64,000 nucleotides of DNA from Xenopus tropicalis. Taxonomy: Eukaryota; Chordata; Amphibia; Anura; Pipidae. Within the stretch, counting starts at the first letter, position 1. Each line of letters starts with the position of its first letter. Below are positions 13,701 to 25,372 of the stretch, in pieces. Position numbers and translations under genes: made by a program. Below the pieces are notes generated by a model, which saw only the letters and a program-made list of their open reading frames with translations, had not been told where the DNA came from and did not search any database. The stretch covers positions 46,575,358 through 46,639,357 of the forward strand of contig NC_030683.2 in NCBI RefSeq assembly GCF_000004195.4, given 5' to 3'.

Positions 13701-14768
13701 ACACAGTATTAGTAACTAGACATTCTCAGAGAAAATGTACTGCAACTGCAACTTTCACTGCAAAGAGATGCTTTGTTCAAAAGTTATTAATTGGTCCCAT
13801 GTTTTTTGGCCACTGAAGGTAATGTGATATTATAGTAATAAATACAAAGATATATATACACAGAAGTCCCTGGGCAGAGTGTCCTGTGTGTGTGTTGCTA
13901 AAATATAAAGTGCAATAAAACACTACTTACAGATCATGTATATTTTTCCTGCTGAGGCATCACAAGATAAACTCAATTTTTAACACAGCAAGGAACTAAC
14001 TGTGACTGGGTCACAAACTAGAGATTCATTGCTAGCTTTGGACATCTTCACCTCTGAGCCAAATTACCCTTACAACAAGCGATCAAACTGATTTAACATT
14101 TCTGAAGTAGGCTTGATGGGACTCAGCCTTCAGTATGTGTGCTTGCTTTTTAGCCCCTTTACTTTGGCAAAACCAATTTACATGTAAATGAGTCTGTTTA
14201 AATGTATAATTGACTGTATGATCAATCACTGTACATCACTACATTGATGTATAACTATACACATTATGTATGTGGAACAATCCTGACATATTGATGAAAC
14301 TCAAAGCAACTTCTCTTTCCTTTTCCCATAAACACAAAAATCCACCAAATCCTTACTGTGCTCATATACTGTGATTGGTATTAAGCCTTCCAAACTATTT
14401 TTTGTTAAATAAAGGTTACATTAGTCAGGCAAAAACATGAAACAACAGGGATTTTCATTTTTATATTTACAGCTAGTTGTCTTCTCACTCCTTCTGTCTA
14501 ATAGTGCAGCACTTAAAATGGTTTTACTTACAATCTACATAACGATGACGCAGAAATAATTAACATCAAGAGTGTTTTAACTTCTACTGTATGTTACTGA
14601 AGAAACCATTGAAATCACCATAACCACTAATAAGTCCTTTGCTTATTTTTATGTATTAGTATAATACATAGGAGTTGATTTACAGTTACCCATACCAACC
14701 AATCAGAAAATTACCAAAGAACACTTTAGGGTCTACAGTATATGGCAAAATGAGCAAGTTCCATTCAG
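10798..14768. other. AT-rich stretch, no gene recognised
   Basis: No gene or clear mobile element was recognised. At 12645-12735 there is a B-box-like 'gttcaaatccc' about 60 bp after 'tagctctgggg', so a decayed tRNA-derived SINE head is possible but weak. A poly-A run lies at 13139-13153. Frames are short and featureless. Confidence 0.4.
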
Positions 14769-15032
14769 TAGTGATGAGCAAATCTGTCCCGTTCCACTTT
14801 GCTGAAAAATTTGTGAATCTTTCAAAAGATTTGCAAAACGGTGAAAATTTTGCACGTCAAAAAAAAAATTGTCACCCATGACAATTCTTTTGATGCTCTC
14901 GACAATTTCTGGATGCTTGGCAAATTTTTTCACGGCAAATTTTTTAATCTGTTTCACAAAAAAATCCGCCAGTGGCGTAACGCGGAAATTTGCCACGAAT
15001 CCATGCCTGCCGAAACATTTCGCCCATTACCA
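14769..15032. repeat. fold-back element, TAGTGATGAGCGAA family
   Basis: The left end is 'tagtgatgagcaaatctgtc'. The right half contains 'gcggaaatttgccacgaatc', 'catgcctgccgaaacatttc' and 'gcccattac', which matches the far end of the other copies. Overlapping short frames on both strands are produced by the near-palindromic structure and are not genes. Confidence 0.75.
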
Positions 15033-18000
15033 CCGTTAAGTAGTTCACAATGATAATATTATAGGCTAATATAAATATGAATGCAGACCCAAGGAGAAAA
15101 CAGAACACCATCACCTTTAAAACAACTCAGAAACAAGGAATAGCAATTATAATAAGCCCTTCTACAGCACTAAGAACACATCAAAAATAAACTTTGGTGA
15201 GCAGAAAATTCATAAATCCTACAAACTGTAATACATATTTCTTTGTCACCAGCAATAAATAGCCCCCATTCCCATTCCAATGGAAAGCTGCATTCCACCT
15301 TTCCTTATTAGCTTCCAAAACAAATCCCAACAAAGATGTGCAATAGAGAGGGTTTAAATACCAGTCAGCTTTAGCAAATGAAGACAAATAATCAGATGCA
15401 ACAGATTTCCATGACCCACTGGAGTAGAGAAAGACTCTCATGAGTTTTAGGGTGAACACTTCACTTTGGTAGTTTTAAAACTATGGCTGAATAAAGTTTG
15501 TACCTTATAGGTGGACCTGAACCTAAATCATCAGCAAACCAGACATAGGGAGAGAACAGGAAAACAGTGTGTTTAATGGTCTCCATTTAAATGCTTTATG
15601 GTCATCATCATGATAGCATTGCTACTCATGGATTCAAGTGGTGGATGGGGCTGTCCTATCTTAATACTAAATTATTTTTTGGATACATTTTGAGGGAACC
15701 CTAACCTATGAAAACAGTGGTTTGAATAATGCATAAAAGTTAAGTGAAGTGCACTCTTTGGTCCCTGTTTTGCCACTGCATTGTTTGCTACACAAATGTT
15801 AGTCCAGATGATGTCCAGATTTCTTTGTGGAAATATGAAGGATAGTGGCAAAATTCAGTTTTTGTATGTAAAAACACAGCTACTCCTTGATAAATGACCC
15901 ACATGCAATAAGTAAAACGTACAACTTCTGTTTCATATTAAAGAATCAGTTTTATTTAGACATTAGTATGCCTTCCAGGGCTTGATGAAAAGAGTGAGCA
16001 AGGATTACATTCATTTTCTCTTTGCATTGAAACAGTAAGAGGGTGCTTAGCAGGTTATATTATATTACAGTATATATTCTCAAATCTCCTTATACAGTGC
16101 AGGGTTATTGGTATAACAGTCAAACATTTACAAGATGACTAGTTGTTCTAGTAGTACCTTATCCTTTGATTCATAGCCTGGGGGTGCAGAGACCTGAAAG
16201 ATCATGTCTATTTGCAGTACGTGCACATTACTAGCAAGTGAATGTTTGAGGAAGCAACCAATACCACCAGCAAAATGGGACTGCAACTTCAGAGGCTTTA
16301 ACAATGGGCGTTTAATATTTAGCCTTAAATACAAACTGTACACCAAACAAAATCCAGTTTTTCTTAGCTCGTGGCTTTTCTATCTAGCAAGGCTGAATAT
16401 CTTCAGAAAGCTATTGTGCTCTTCTCAAAAACTGAAAAATGATATTGGAATAGAGCTATCCATACATGACTTGTTAATCAAATTTACTCAACAGCACCTT
16501 GAAGATTGAGCTTGTAGTCAGCTGCCAATACAAAATATCATGGATGCATGTGGGAGTCCATTGGTTTCCATCCCTTTAATCACACTATGTGCCTTATGTT
16601 TACAAAGGCCTTCTCTTTGTCAGCGTTTTACATTCATTTATAACAAACTGGGATCATTTCAAGCACATTAAAAAGGAGGAAAAGCCATTCTCACACAAGT
16701 TTACAATCTCTTCTCTAATAAGGGTATTTTTCGATCTCTGGTATAGCAATATACCAACTGACCAAGAGACCAAAAAGAAAGTAAAAGACAGTCATGACTT
16801 CAGATATTTATATGGTATGATGTTCTGAGTTGATATGCATAGGGCACATACAGTACAGTACTGACAACTACACTGAGTATTAGAAACTAAGGTCAGGTTG
16901 CCTTTTCATTGTGTGCTTCCTGGAATGTTGTAGACGAAAAAAATTTACCTATATAAAGTGACGTTATTTGGTTAATAATACAAAGAGGAGAAGATGTCAG
17001 GCTCATCAGATTTAAGATGTATGAGTAATTTTCACTCAGCAGGTAAGAAGAACAAGTGGAGGAGTTTGAAGAAGGGATTTGCTTTTCGTCTTACGCCTTC
17101 CACGGCACTTGTTGAATTTAATCTACCAGCCAGAGATTTGTAAAACAAATCCTGCTAATTAGCACACATTAGCACACTATCAGTCTACTGTATAGACCTG
17201 TGGGGAAGGGAGGGGATGAAACGCAAAAGGCTTTGTCACGTAATCTGTCCTGTGGCAGCAATACACAGCTTAGCATCCCCAAAAGACCCTTTCACTGCAG
17301 TAGCATCAGGCTGTTAAATAATTTAATTTTGTTGCCTTTCTTGAAGCTTCATCTTGTTGGGCTTGTGGAAAGCAAATGCCATTGAGACACACAACTTTCT
17401 TATAAAAAATAGAATGCTAAGGAAGAAAAGATTGCTGTTTAACCCTAAAGTAGACTAATTACAATGCTTTTTCTTTTTGCATGGTACGAGAAAACAATTT
17501 TGCCAAATGTTTATTACACTTGCTGAAACAGTACCTACTATTATTGTGTCACTATGTTACTTACTCCTTTCTAAATGAACATGTTTAGCTGCAAATCCAG
17601 CTGTGATTGCTTTGCACTTACAAATAAATATTTATTCAGCTCAGAAACAGGCAGGGAAAACACAGTTTATATAAATGATATACAAAGTATTGTCCATTGA
17701 ATGGACTAAGTACTCTTTATTTGCTCCTAATTTAAAATAGCACATTGCACTCTTTGTGTACAGCTATAAGCCCAATGGGGTGTCATAAATAAAGACAGAG
17801 ACAGAATGAATAGATGCAGAGTTTTGACTGCCTTGCGATGAACTGCTATTAGTATCTTCTTGTACTTGTGCTATAATTAAACAATGGCATGTTTTCTTAT
17901 TTATACTCACAAATCTCAGGAGACCCTAAGAAGTGGATACAATACAAAAAATATACAGGACACAGTCGCTCACAGCTTTCCTAGTTCCACCCCACATTGT

Positions 18001-18510
18001 CATTGAGGTCATAAAATTAAACATATGTTTGTGTGTAATTCTAAACCTAGCTTTGTGAGGATGTGACAGAAGCACCTGATGTCTAGACTAGTAAATGGGT
18101 TATAAAGCAAGTTAATAGCAAGTTAATAGGTACCAATGCCAATAGAGAGGTAAACTGCATGATGAATATAAAGACTGGGAAATAAAGACCTACAATATAG
18201 ATATTCAGCAGAGAAGAGCCAAATTGAAAAAAAAAAATAATGTATTAAGAATTCAAGCAAATTGGTTAAAATCTATCTAAAAAGAATAATCTAATCAGAC
18301 ACCCCATGATACAAATGAAGAATCAGCATCACAGAACAGCAAATTCATTCAAGAGGATTGATCACAGCGGTACGCAATGGTATAACAAGCTGATTGCAAG
18401 TTTGAAAATCTAGATTTCTTTATGAATTAATGTGTTCACTAGATTGTTTAGATGGATTTGTTCTAGTAGTTCTAGTATCTAGGCTGGCAAACAGGGGGCA
18501 GAACTATCAG
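15033..18510. other. AT-rich stretch, no gene recognised
   Basis: Several open frames of 60-101 codons occur on both strands (for example minus 15181-15459 and plus 16204-16509). None shows a domain, signal peptide or splice-bounded exon that I can recognise. The stretch 17090-17180 has homeodomain-like 'ctaattagcacacattagc' and more even composition; see findings. Confidence 0.45.
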
Positions 18511-18759
18511 ACATTAGCATACCTCCCGACATTTTGAAAATGGAAAGAGGGACAAAAATAAATGTAGCACGGCAATTTTTTTTGACCGCGCCCATTTTTG
18601 CAACTACACCCCCTAAATCCCACTCCCGTTTCACTAAATTTGGCAGGTTATTTAATGTTGGAACACATTTCTGGGGGGTTTTGGGTCCTGTTTTATGTGT
18701 TATTACACTTTTGCTGAAAAAGGTAAAATTGCCCTTTAAGCTGCAAGTCTCAGTTCCCC

Positions 18760-18848
18760 TAAGGGCTGTGGCAGACAGGGAGATTAGTTGCCCACAACAA
18801 ATCTACCTTGTCGCGGGCGACTAATCTCCCCGTCTGCCACGGTCCTAA
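18760..18848. repeat. nested short fold-back, GGCAGACGGGGAGATTAG type
   Basis: The left arm 'gctgtggcagacagggagat' pairs with the right arm 'atctccccgtctgccacggt'. The centre contains 'caacaaatctaccttgtcgc'. The same termini and centre frame the nested element at 26717-27014, so they are one family at two sizes. It lies wholly inside the larger 18519-19431 element. Confidence 0.75.
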
Positions 18849-18984
18849 GAGACCTGTTTAGCTCATTAGTTACAATTGTATCTAAGTGCAGGGGGGGGTT
18901 CTTTACCTTTCTGGGCTCTCTACCAAAAGCTACTTATTTAATTAAAAGTGAGAAACAATGAATCTAAGAGCAGGTTACGCTCGT

Positions 18985-19282
18985 TACGGCTGATGCCACA
19001 CGAGGCGTAGGGCTGATATTTTCGGCAAGCGGAAAAACGCTTGGCGAAAATTCAGCCCTATGCCTGCTACTTGTGCCTGCACCCGAATTAATGGAATACA
19101 CTCGGGTGCAGGCACATGTAGCCGATATACGCATGAAAATGCGAGACTTTGCATTCTCTCACGTTTTCATGCGCAGGCACAAGTAGCAGGCACAAGTAGC
19201 AGGTGTAGGGCTGAATTTTCGCCAAGTGTTTTTCTGCTTGCCGAAAATATCAGCCCTACGCCTCATGTGGCATCAGCCTTAG
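18985..19282. repeat. nested palindromic element, GGCTGATGCCACACGAGGCG ends
   Basis: The left arm 'cggctgatgccacacgaggc' followed by 'gtagggctgatattttcggc' is matched by the right arm 'gccgaaaatatcagccctac' followed by 'gcctcatgtggcatcagcct'. A second, inner pair is made by 'tgcctgctacttgtgcctgc' and 'gcaggcacaagtagcaggc'. 'ggcacaagtagca' is duplicated in tandem in the right arm. It is a highly structured non-coding fold-back inside 18519-19431. Confidence 0.8.
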
Positions 19283-19517
19283 ATTTCTGGACTCTCTGCC
19301 AAAAGTTACTTTTAATTAAATTTGTATCTTTTTTAAGGGAAATGAGGGACTTTTTAGTATAAATCCGAGACTGCGAGCTGAGCTGTCAAAAGATGGACTG
19401 TCCCCTGAAAATCGGGACAGTTGGGAGGTATTCATTAGTTCTTGATTCTTGAGTCAATAGGGCTAACTAGCATTAACAATTGAATGATGGAGTTATTAAG
19501 GTGACCAGAAACCAAAT

Positions 19518-19795
19518 ACAGATATAGGACCTGTTATCTAAAATGCTAATGACCTGCAGTTTATTATATAAGTTGTCTTTTTGTAATTTACTTTATCTAC
19601 TAAAAAAATGTAAACATTAAATAAACCCAGTAGGATTGTTTTACCTCTAATAATGATTAAGTATATCTTAGTTGGGATCACTGTTTTATTATTAATGTGA
19701 ATTGCTTGCTTAAATGTACTCTATGGAAGATTGCCTTCCTGTAATTTGAAGCCTTCTGGATAACGGGTTTCCAAATAACAGATCTTATACCTGTA
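19518..19795 (+). repeat. ACAGGTATGGGA-family element, copy 1 (diverged)
   Basis: The left end is a decayed 'acagatataggacctgttat'. The interior 'ttaaataaacccagtaggat' and 'atatcttagttgggatcact' is shared with the other copies. The right end is 'ggataacgggtttccaaata' and 'cttatacctgt'. Strand is given relative to the copies at 28931, 33971 and 59716. It is non-coding and probably a non-autonomous DNA element with inverted ends. Confidence 0.75.
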
Positions 19796-20522
19796 CAGTA
19801 TTCTCAGTATAATAATTCAAAACTGGATGCTTTTGTGTGTGTTTCACTAAGCACTACAGATGTCTGAAACAGCTTTAAGTTACATTTAAGTTAATATACT
19901 ATAGTACTAGCTTGGGGTCCACTTTGTATATATAGTCACATAATTACATAGTTAAGTTCGCTTATAAAGTGATAAAAAGTCCAGCCACCTCTCCAAACAT
20001 ACCCCAGTGCACATATATACACAAACTCATACCAACCTACCAATAATAGCACATATATATATGTATATACCAATATCTACTGTATACTAGTTGAGATTAT
20101 AGTATCACAAAAGCCTTTGATTTAATGCTTGTTCAAGTGCAAGTCAGAAAAATGAACATGTTTTAGAAAAAACACCCAGACCCCCAAACGTATGAATCTT
20201 AATGAATACATGCAATGCTACAAAATAATTATGTGTAACAGAATTGTTAATCTTTCCAGGTTATTTCATTCTGCCAACTTCAGTTGCGGATAAGCCAGCT
20301 GGCTTCTGGAGCACATCCATACTAATGGGACTAAATTATTACTTGATCAAAGGCTACATTAAAACAGTTAAACATGTGAACTATACACTGGTATCACATT
20401 CCATTAAAATATACTTTGCCTCAGTCAGTGATTATTTTAAAACTTTTAATATATCGGTACAGTTTTACATACACTAACTGGGCTATTGCATTATATATAC
20501 AAGTGTATAAGTGTTATTTATA
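19796..20522. other. AT-rich stretch, nothing recognised
   Basis: TA-rich DNA with short chance frames. The Tc1-like copy 1 begins right after it, in a TATA run. Confidence 0.4.
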
Positions 20523-20524
20523 TA

Positions 20525-22133
20525 CAGTGGTGTGAAAAACTATTTGCCCCCTTCCTGATTTCTTATTCTTTTGCATGTTTGTCACACTTAAATGTTTCTG
20601 CTTATCAAAAAACGTTAACTATTAGTCAAAGATAACATAATTGAACACAAAATGCAGTTTTTAAATGAAGGTTCACGTTATTAAGGGAGAAAAAAAACTC
20701 CAAATCTACATGGCCCCGTGTGAAAAAGTGATTGCCCCTTGTTAAAAAATAACTTAACTGTGGTTTATCAATTTCAATTTTCAATTTCAATATCAATTTC
20801 TGTAGTCACCACCAGGCCTGATTACTGCCACACCTGTTTCAATCAAGAAATCACTTAAATAGGAGCTACCTGACACAGAGAAGTAGACCAAAAGCACCTC
20901 AAAAGCTAGACATCATGCCAAGATCCAAATAAATTCAGGAACAAATGAGAACAAAAGTAATTGAGATCTATCAGTCTGGTAAAGGTTATAAAGCCATTTC
21001 TATAGTTTTGGGACTCCAGCGAACCACAGTGAGAGCCATTATCCACAAATGGCAAAAACATGGAACAGTGGTGAACCTTCCCAGGAGTGGCCGGCCGACC
21101 AAAATTACCCCAAGAGCGCAGAGACAACTCATCCGAGAGGCCACAAAAGACCCCAGGACAACATCTAAAGAACTGCAGGCCTCACTTGCCTCAATTAAGG
21201 TCAGTGTTCACGACTCCACCATAAGAAAGAGACTGGGCAAAAACGGCCTGCATGGCAGATTTCCAAGGCGCAAACCACTTTTAAGCAAAAAGAACATTAT
21301 GGCTCGTCTCAATTTTTCTAAAAAACATCTCAATGATTGCCAAGACTTTTGGGAAAATACCTTGTGGACCGACGAGACAAAAGTTGAACTTTTTGGAAGG
21401 TGCGTGTCCCGTTACATCTGGCGTAAAAGTAACACAGCATTTCAGAAAAAGAACATCATACCAACAGTAAAATATGGTGGTGGTAGTGTGATGGTCTGGG
21501 GTTGTTTTGCTGCTTCAGGACCTGGAAGGCTTGCTGTGATAGATGGAACCATGAATTCTACTGTCTACCAAAAAATCCTGAAGGAGAATGTCCGGCCATC
21601 TGTTTGTCAACTCAAGCTGAAGCGATCTTGGGTGCTGCAGCAGGACAATGACCCAAAACACACCAGCAAATCCACCTCTGAATGGCTGAAGAAAAACAAA
21701 ATGAAGACTTTGGAGTGGCCTAGTCAAAGTCCTGACCTGAATCTTATTGAGATGTTGTGGCATGACCTTAAAAAGGCGGTTCATGCTAGAAAACCCTCAA
21801 ATAAAGCTGAATTACAACAATTCTGCAAAGATGAGTGGGCCAAAATTCCTCCAGAGCACTGTAAAAGACTCGTTGCAAGTTATCGCAAACGCTTGATTGC
21901 AGTTATTGCTGCTAAGGGTGGCCCAACCAGTTATTAGGTTCAGGGGCCATGTAGGTTTGGATTTTTTTTCTCCCTAAATAATAAAAACCCTCATGTAAAA
22001 ACTGCATTTTGTGTTTACTTGTGTTATCTTTGACTAATAGTTAAATGTGTTTGATGATCAGAAACATTTTGTGTGACAAACATGCAAAAGAATAAGAAAT
22101 CAGGAAGGGGGCAAATAGTTTTTCACACCACTG
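20525..22133 (+). mobile_element. Tc1-like DNA transposon, copy 1 (defective)
   Basis: The 1609-bp element starts CAGTGGTGTGAAAAACTATT and ends with the inverse. It is flanked by TA at 20523-20524 and 22134-22135, the Tc1/mariner target duplication. The inverted ends are about 200 bp long. An outer motif (gtgtgaaaaactatttgccc) and an inner relative (gtgtgaaaaagtgattgccc, about 20719) give an IR/DR layout, known from other vertebrate Tc1-like elements to be double transposase sites. Compared with the copy at 49837, this copy has lost 22 bp just after the gene (near 21943), which removes the right inner repeat. A short local expansion of 'caatttcaat' lies at about 20768-20800. It is clearly the same family as the second copy. 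Confidence 0.95.
20915..21937 (+). pseudogene. Tc1-like transposase, stop at codon 6
   Basis: The family start (ATG at 20915, protein beginning MPRSK) is followed at once by a TAA at 20930 where copy 2 has GAA. The frame is open from the next ATG (20945) for 330 residues. In that numbering the N-terminal part (about 1-110) holds two helix-turn-helix units of the paired-like type and a GRP-type linker (RSGRPTKI, 48-55). The DDE core shows WTDET with D143, the [11 protein letters not shown] motif (168-178), [10 protein letters not shown] with D234 and SPDLNLIE with E269. Thirty-four residues separate the last two, giving DD34E as in Tc1. DLNLIE departs from DLNPIE in copy 2. A product from the second ATG would lack only about ten residues, so the enzyme is not certainly dead, but the stop and substitutions point to a decayed copy. 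It would act in the nucleus, cutting element ends. Confidence 0.9.
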
Positions 22134-22227
22134 TATAAGAAATGCCTATAATACATTATTTTATCATTTATCATTATCATTTAGGTCTGTATTAAGAAAC
22201 ATGTTAATCAAAATATTCAAAGCAAAA

Positions 22228-22415
22228 TATTTTTCCTTTTCATCTGTAATAATAAAACAGTACCTTGTGCTTCATCCTAACTAAGATAAATCCTCTTTGG
22301 AGACATATCAAAACTATTGGGTTTATCTAATGTTTAAATGATTTTTGGAAAACTTAAGGTATTGAGATCCAAGTTACGAAAAGTCCAGGTCCCAAGCATT
22401 CTGGATAACATGTTC
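22228..22415 (-). repeat. ACAGGTATGGGA-family element, copy 2 (truncated)
   Basis: It matches the inner and right part of the copy at 34309: 'aataaaacagtaccttgtgc', 'aactattgggtttatctaat', 'tgagatccaagttacgaaaa' and 'ccaggtcccaagcattctgg'. The start-side inverted end is missing and the far end is decayed. It lies only about 95 bp beyond the Tc1-like copy 1. Confidence 0.7.
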
Positions 22416-23654
22416 CAAAAGGTTTATTTCTTTAGTTGCAACCAGTTTTACAATAACAATCTAACTAAAGTGTAAAGCATACACTTGTTAGTTAATGAAT
22501 GATTGCTCCTTTCTTGAGTCGTTGTTTTAAGCTGATGCTCTCCTATGACCAGTGCCACTCTACTGACATGAAAAACTCTGTACTACTCCATATTTTAATA
22601 AACAGGCCTCCCCAATTCAACCACACTAGATGCTGTTGCATAAAATTGATTCTCAATGTGGTAGTAAAACAAAGATCTTTTTGGGTTTTAACAAGCATGT
22701 AATGGTAGGACTTCAATGGTAGGACTTCAATGCATTTGGGTAACTTCTTCTATACCATTCTTATTTGTTTTGATGCTTAAATATAACTCTATAACCACGT
22801 GTTGGAGGTAAAATATTGTACATGCACAGGATGTTCCCTGGGCAGATCACCTTGAAGATCCGACTTTTGCACCAGATGCAACTAATAGGGAGCCCAGGAG
22901 TAATTGTCACGTGTATCTAAGCAATACAAGGCTTTCTTTGTGCTTCCTAAGTCCTTTGTGCTTCCTAAGAGTAAGTGAGCCCTTTACTTAACTTATGCAA
23001 GGCGACATAGATATGTGGCATCAGCACATTCTGTCTCTATTCCCTTATGTTTTCATCATTAAAAATGCAAAACACCTTTAAAACTTTAGCACCTAATGCT
23101 TATGAACAAGAATATTAGTCTTATTAGCCAAGAAAAAGGACCTATATATACTTATAAATAGCTGGCATATTCACACATATTTAATTTAAGCTTCATTTAA
23201 TGTCAGACTTGAAATAAGTTTGCACTGCCGAATGCTGATTGGGAAATTATTTAATAGCACCCTTGTGCTAAAGGGAGGTCATTGTTGTGAGTGACTTATG
23301 AAAAGATTGCAGTGCCCATGATGATTATAGCTTAATTACAAATTCTTTTGTGTAAAAAAGTATCAAGGGCTTCAATCGCTTTCTCTAGCTAGAACGATGT
23401 GCAAAAGCTTGACATACTTAGAGCATAATATAAACCCTGGCAGAGACTGCCAACGTACTGTTGCCATATATATATACAGTAAATACAAAGTAGGAAACAA
23501 TACAAATATGAAAACTGGTGTGCTTTGTAATGTTCTCAATAATATCTGTGCATTAATATAGTACTTGTGATAAACAGATGATGCTACAGGGATCAATTGA
23601 CCAGGGGTTCCAAAGTGACACTCAACAGTTCTACCTCTTGCAAAACTCCATTAT
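22416..23654. other. no gene recognised; short tandem doublets
   Basis: No repeat family or gene was recognised. Small tandem doublets occur ('ggtaggacttcaat' twice near 22703-22730, 'tttgtgcttcctaag' twice near 22937-22969). The stretch 23220-23345 has balanced composition and could be conserved non-coding DNA; see findings. Confidence 0.4.
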
Positions 23655-24072
23655 TTAAAAGGGTGGTTTACCTTTAAGTTTGCTTTTACTATGTTGTAGA
23701 ATGCCCTGTTACTAGCCCTGTTACTTTGCAAATGGTCTACATTTATTTATGTTATATAGTTTTTTTATTTATTGGCTTTCCTTTCCCCATTCTTTCCAGT
23801 TTTTAAATGGGAGTCACTGGCCTGGGCAGCCAAAAAACTACTACTCTATGAGGCACCAAATTTATTGTTATTGTTACCTTTTATTACTTATGTTTCTATT
23901 CAGTCCTTTGCCTAGGAGCTAGGGAAAATATGACCCAAGTGAACAGATGTCAAAATATCAAACTGGTGTGCTGCTTAACAAAAAAGCTAAATATCTGAAA
24001 AAAACTCAGAATATCAATATGTATATCATATTGTAAGTTAATTTGCAATGTACAGGTGAACCACTACTTTAA
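23655..24072. mobile_element. TTAA-flanked piggyBac-type MITE (GGGTGGTTYACCTTTAAG ends)
   Basis: TTAA stands at both ends. The left end 'aaagggtggtttacctttaa' is the inverse of the right end 'aggtgaaccactactttaa'. The interior ('gggagtcactggcc', 'aatttattgttattgttacc', 'tctattcagtcc') agrees with an abundant Xenopus MITE that I recognise. No coding capacity. Confidence 0.85.
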
Positions 24073-24855
24073 GAGGACAGAGTAAACCCAAAACTTGCAG
24101 ACTTGGTATTCACCGTCTCTGTGATAATCTTGTATTGCTGATAAGAGGGCTTTGACATATTTGGGAACTTTCTCATAAATTGCAGAATGTCCCAAGGTTA
24201 AGGCTGATGCTGAAATGCAGAGATATAAAGTCACTTTCCCAATAAAACAATCAGCTGGTACAGAATCAAACTGGGTTATACAATTCAGTACTGCATCCTC
24301 ATGTTTTTTTTCTAGTAAAGTACACTATGTTTAACCCATACGTGACATCTAATATAATAAGCAAGAAAAACAATAGCTTAGCCACTACTTTAGCCTCACA
24401 TAAACTGCATTCTGAACCAATGACAATAAAAATCACTACTAACAAAAGTATATAATAATTGTAAAATATAATTATAAATATTTTTGAGCATTACCAGAGG
24501 ACTACCTACACCTCTTGCTTGGGAAATTACCTAACATAACTGTGAATTACACAGATTCATTATACAGGTTTTGTGTTGATCTTGTACAGTTTTTTTTCCT
24601 ACTGAACCCAAAACCTAGCCTTTTACCAAAGACATCATCCATTCCATTAATTCATGTTGGTAACCTGTTGTTCTGTGTTTTGTTTTTGTGGATTGGTGCC
24701 CATAGACTGATTAATCATAGACAAATGTATGTTTGTGATGTTTGATCAAATCTACTTTATTATTTGTGACATTATTCTATTAGCCTTTGCAGATACAGGA
24801 CAGTACCTCAATGAAGCTTTTTATTATATCAAACTGTTTTCTGTTATTGATTTCC
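24073..24855. other. AT-rich stretch, nothing recognised
   Basis: Short chance frames only (the longest is 76 codons at 24515). No motif or repeat end was recognised. Confidence 0.4.
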
Positions 24856-25060
24856 TTAAAGGGAAACTATACCCCTGAACAATGTGGGTCTCTATTTTAA
24901 TATATTGCATAAAAGAACTCATATTTAAAACCCTGCTTCATCTAAAGAAACTATTTTCATGAAAAATATAATTTTTAATAGTAATTGCTATTGGGTAATC
25001 CTACTTGCCATTTAAGTACTAAGGGCCGCCCTCTGAGATCCAAGCTAGGCCAACTGGGCG
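24856..25060 (+). mobile_element. piggyBac-type MITE, left part only
   Basis: It starts TTAAAGGGAAACTATACCCC and continues with 'aatgtgggtctctattttaa', 'aaaaccctgcttcatctaaa' and 'agggccgccctctgagatcc', which agree with a common Xenopus TTAA MITE. The right half and its inverted end are missing, so it is a truncated copy. The right boundary is approximate. Confidence 0.7.
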
Positions 25061-25189
25061 TACCTAATGATACAGGTACAGTATATGCCCAAGGGCTTAA
25101 ATGTTAAAAAGACACTGAACAAAACTACTGATTTCTCTGACAAGGATGCCTGCTCTAACCTCAGAGCAGCTATGCCATCATGCACTATA

Positions 25190-25372
25190 TAGCAAGTATC
25201 CCAATACCATTTCTAGCAATTGGCTATTTAAGCCACAGATGTTGGGTGTATTCTGAAACACACAGTCACACACTATGCAGCAATAATACAAATTGGCGGT
25301 AGAATGGGTCATACTGAAGAATTCAGTGGCTTTTAATATGGCGAGATATAGGATGACACCTTTCCTACAAAG
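25190..25372 (+). pseudogene. decayed fragment of a second Tc1-like family
   Basis: A 5' flank ('gctatttaagccacagatgt', 'acactatgcagcaataatac') leads to a frame beginning ATGGGTCATACTGAAGAATT at about 25306, reading MGHTEEFSGF before a stop. This resembles the N-terminus of another Tc1-like transposase subgroup (MG-TEELS-F followed by RGT-IG). No DDE core and no right end follow. It is a different family from the 20525 and 49837 copies. The identification rests on a short match. Confidence 0.4.

Larger units (their letters stand above)
18519..19431. mobile_element. inverted-repeat element with ATACCTCCC ends
   Basis: The left end reads 'atacctcccgacattttg' and the right end reads 'cgggacagttgggaggtat', an inverted pair. 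Flanks 'acattagc' (18511-18518) and 'tcattagt' (19432-19439) agree at six central bases and may be a decayed 8-bp target duplication. The interior carries two further fold-back segments (18760-18848 and 18985-19282), so much of its length is later insertion. The open frames inside have no transposase motifs. Confidence 0.65.

Noticed and set aside
15181..15459. 92-codon minus-strand frame with Trp/Gly-rich part
   Set aside because: Looked protein-like at first, but matches no family I know and has no exon boundaries; probably chance.
21515..21784. Minus-strand frame opposite the Tc1-like transposase (and 50816-51052)
   Set aside because: Shadow of the transposase gene; it appears in both copies only because the element does.
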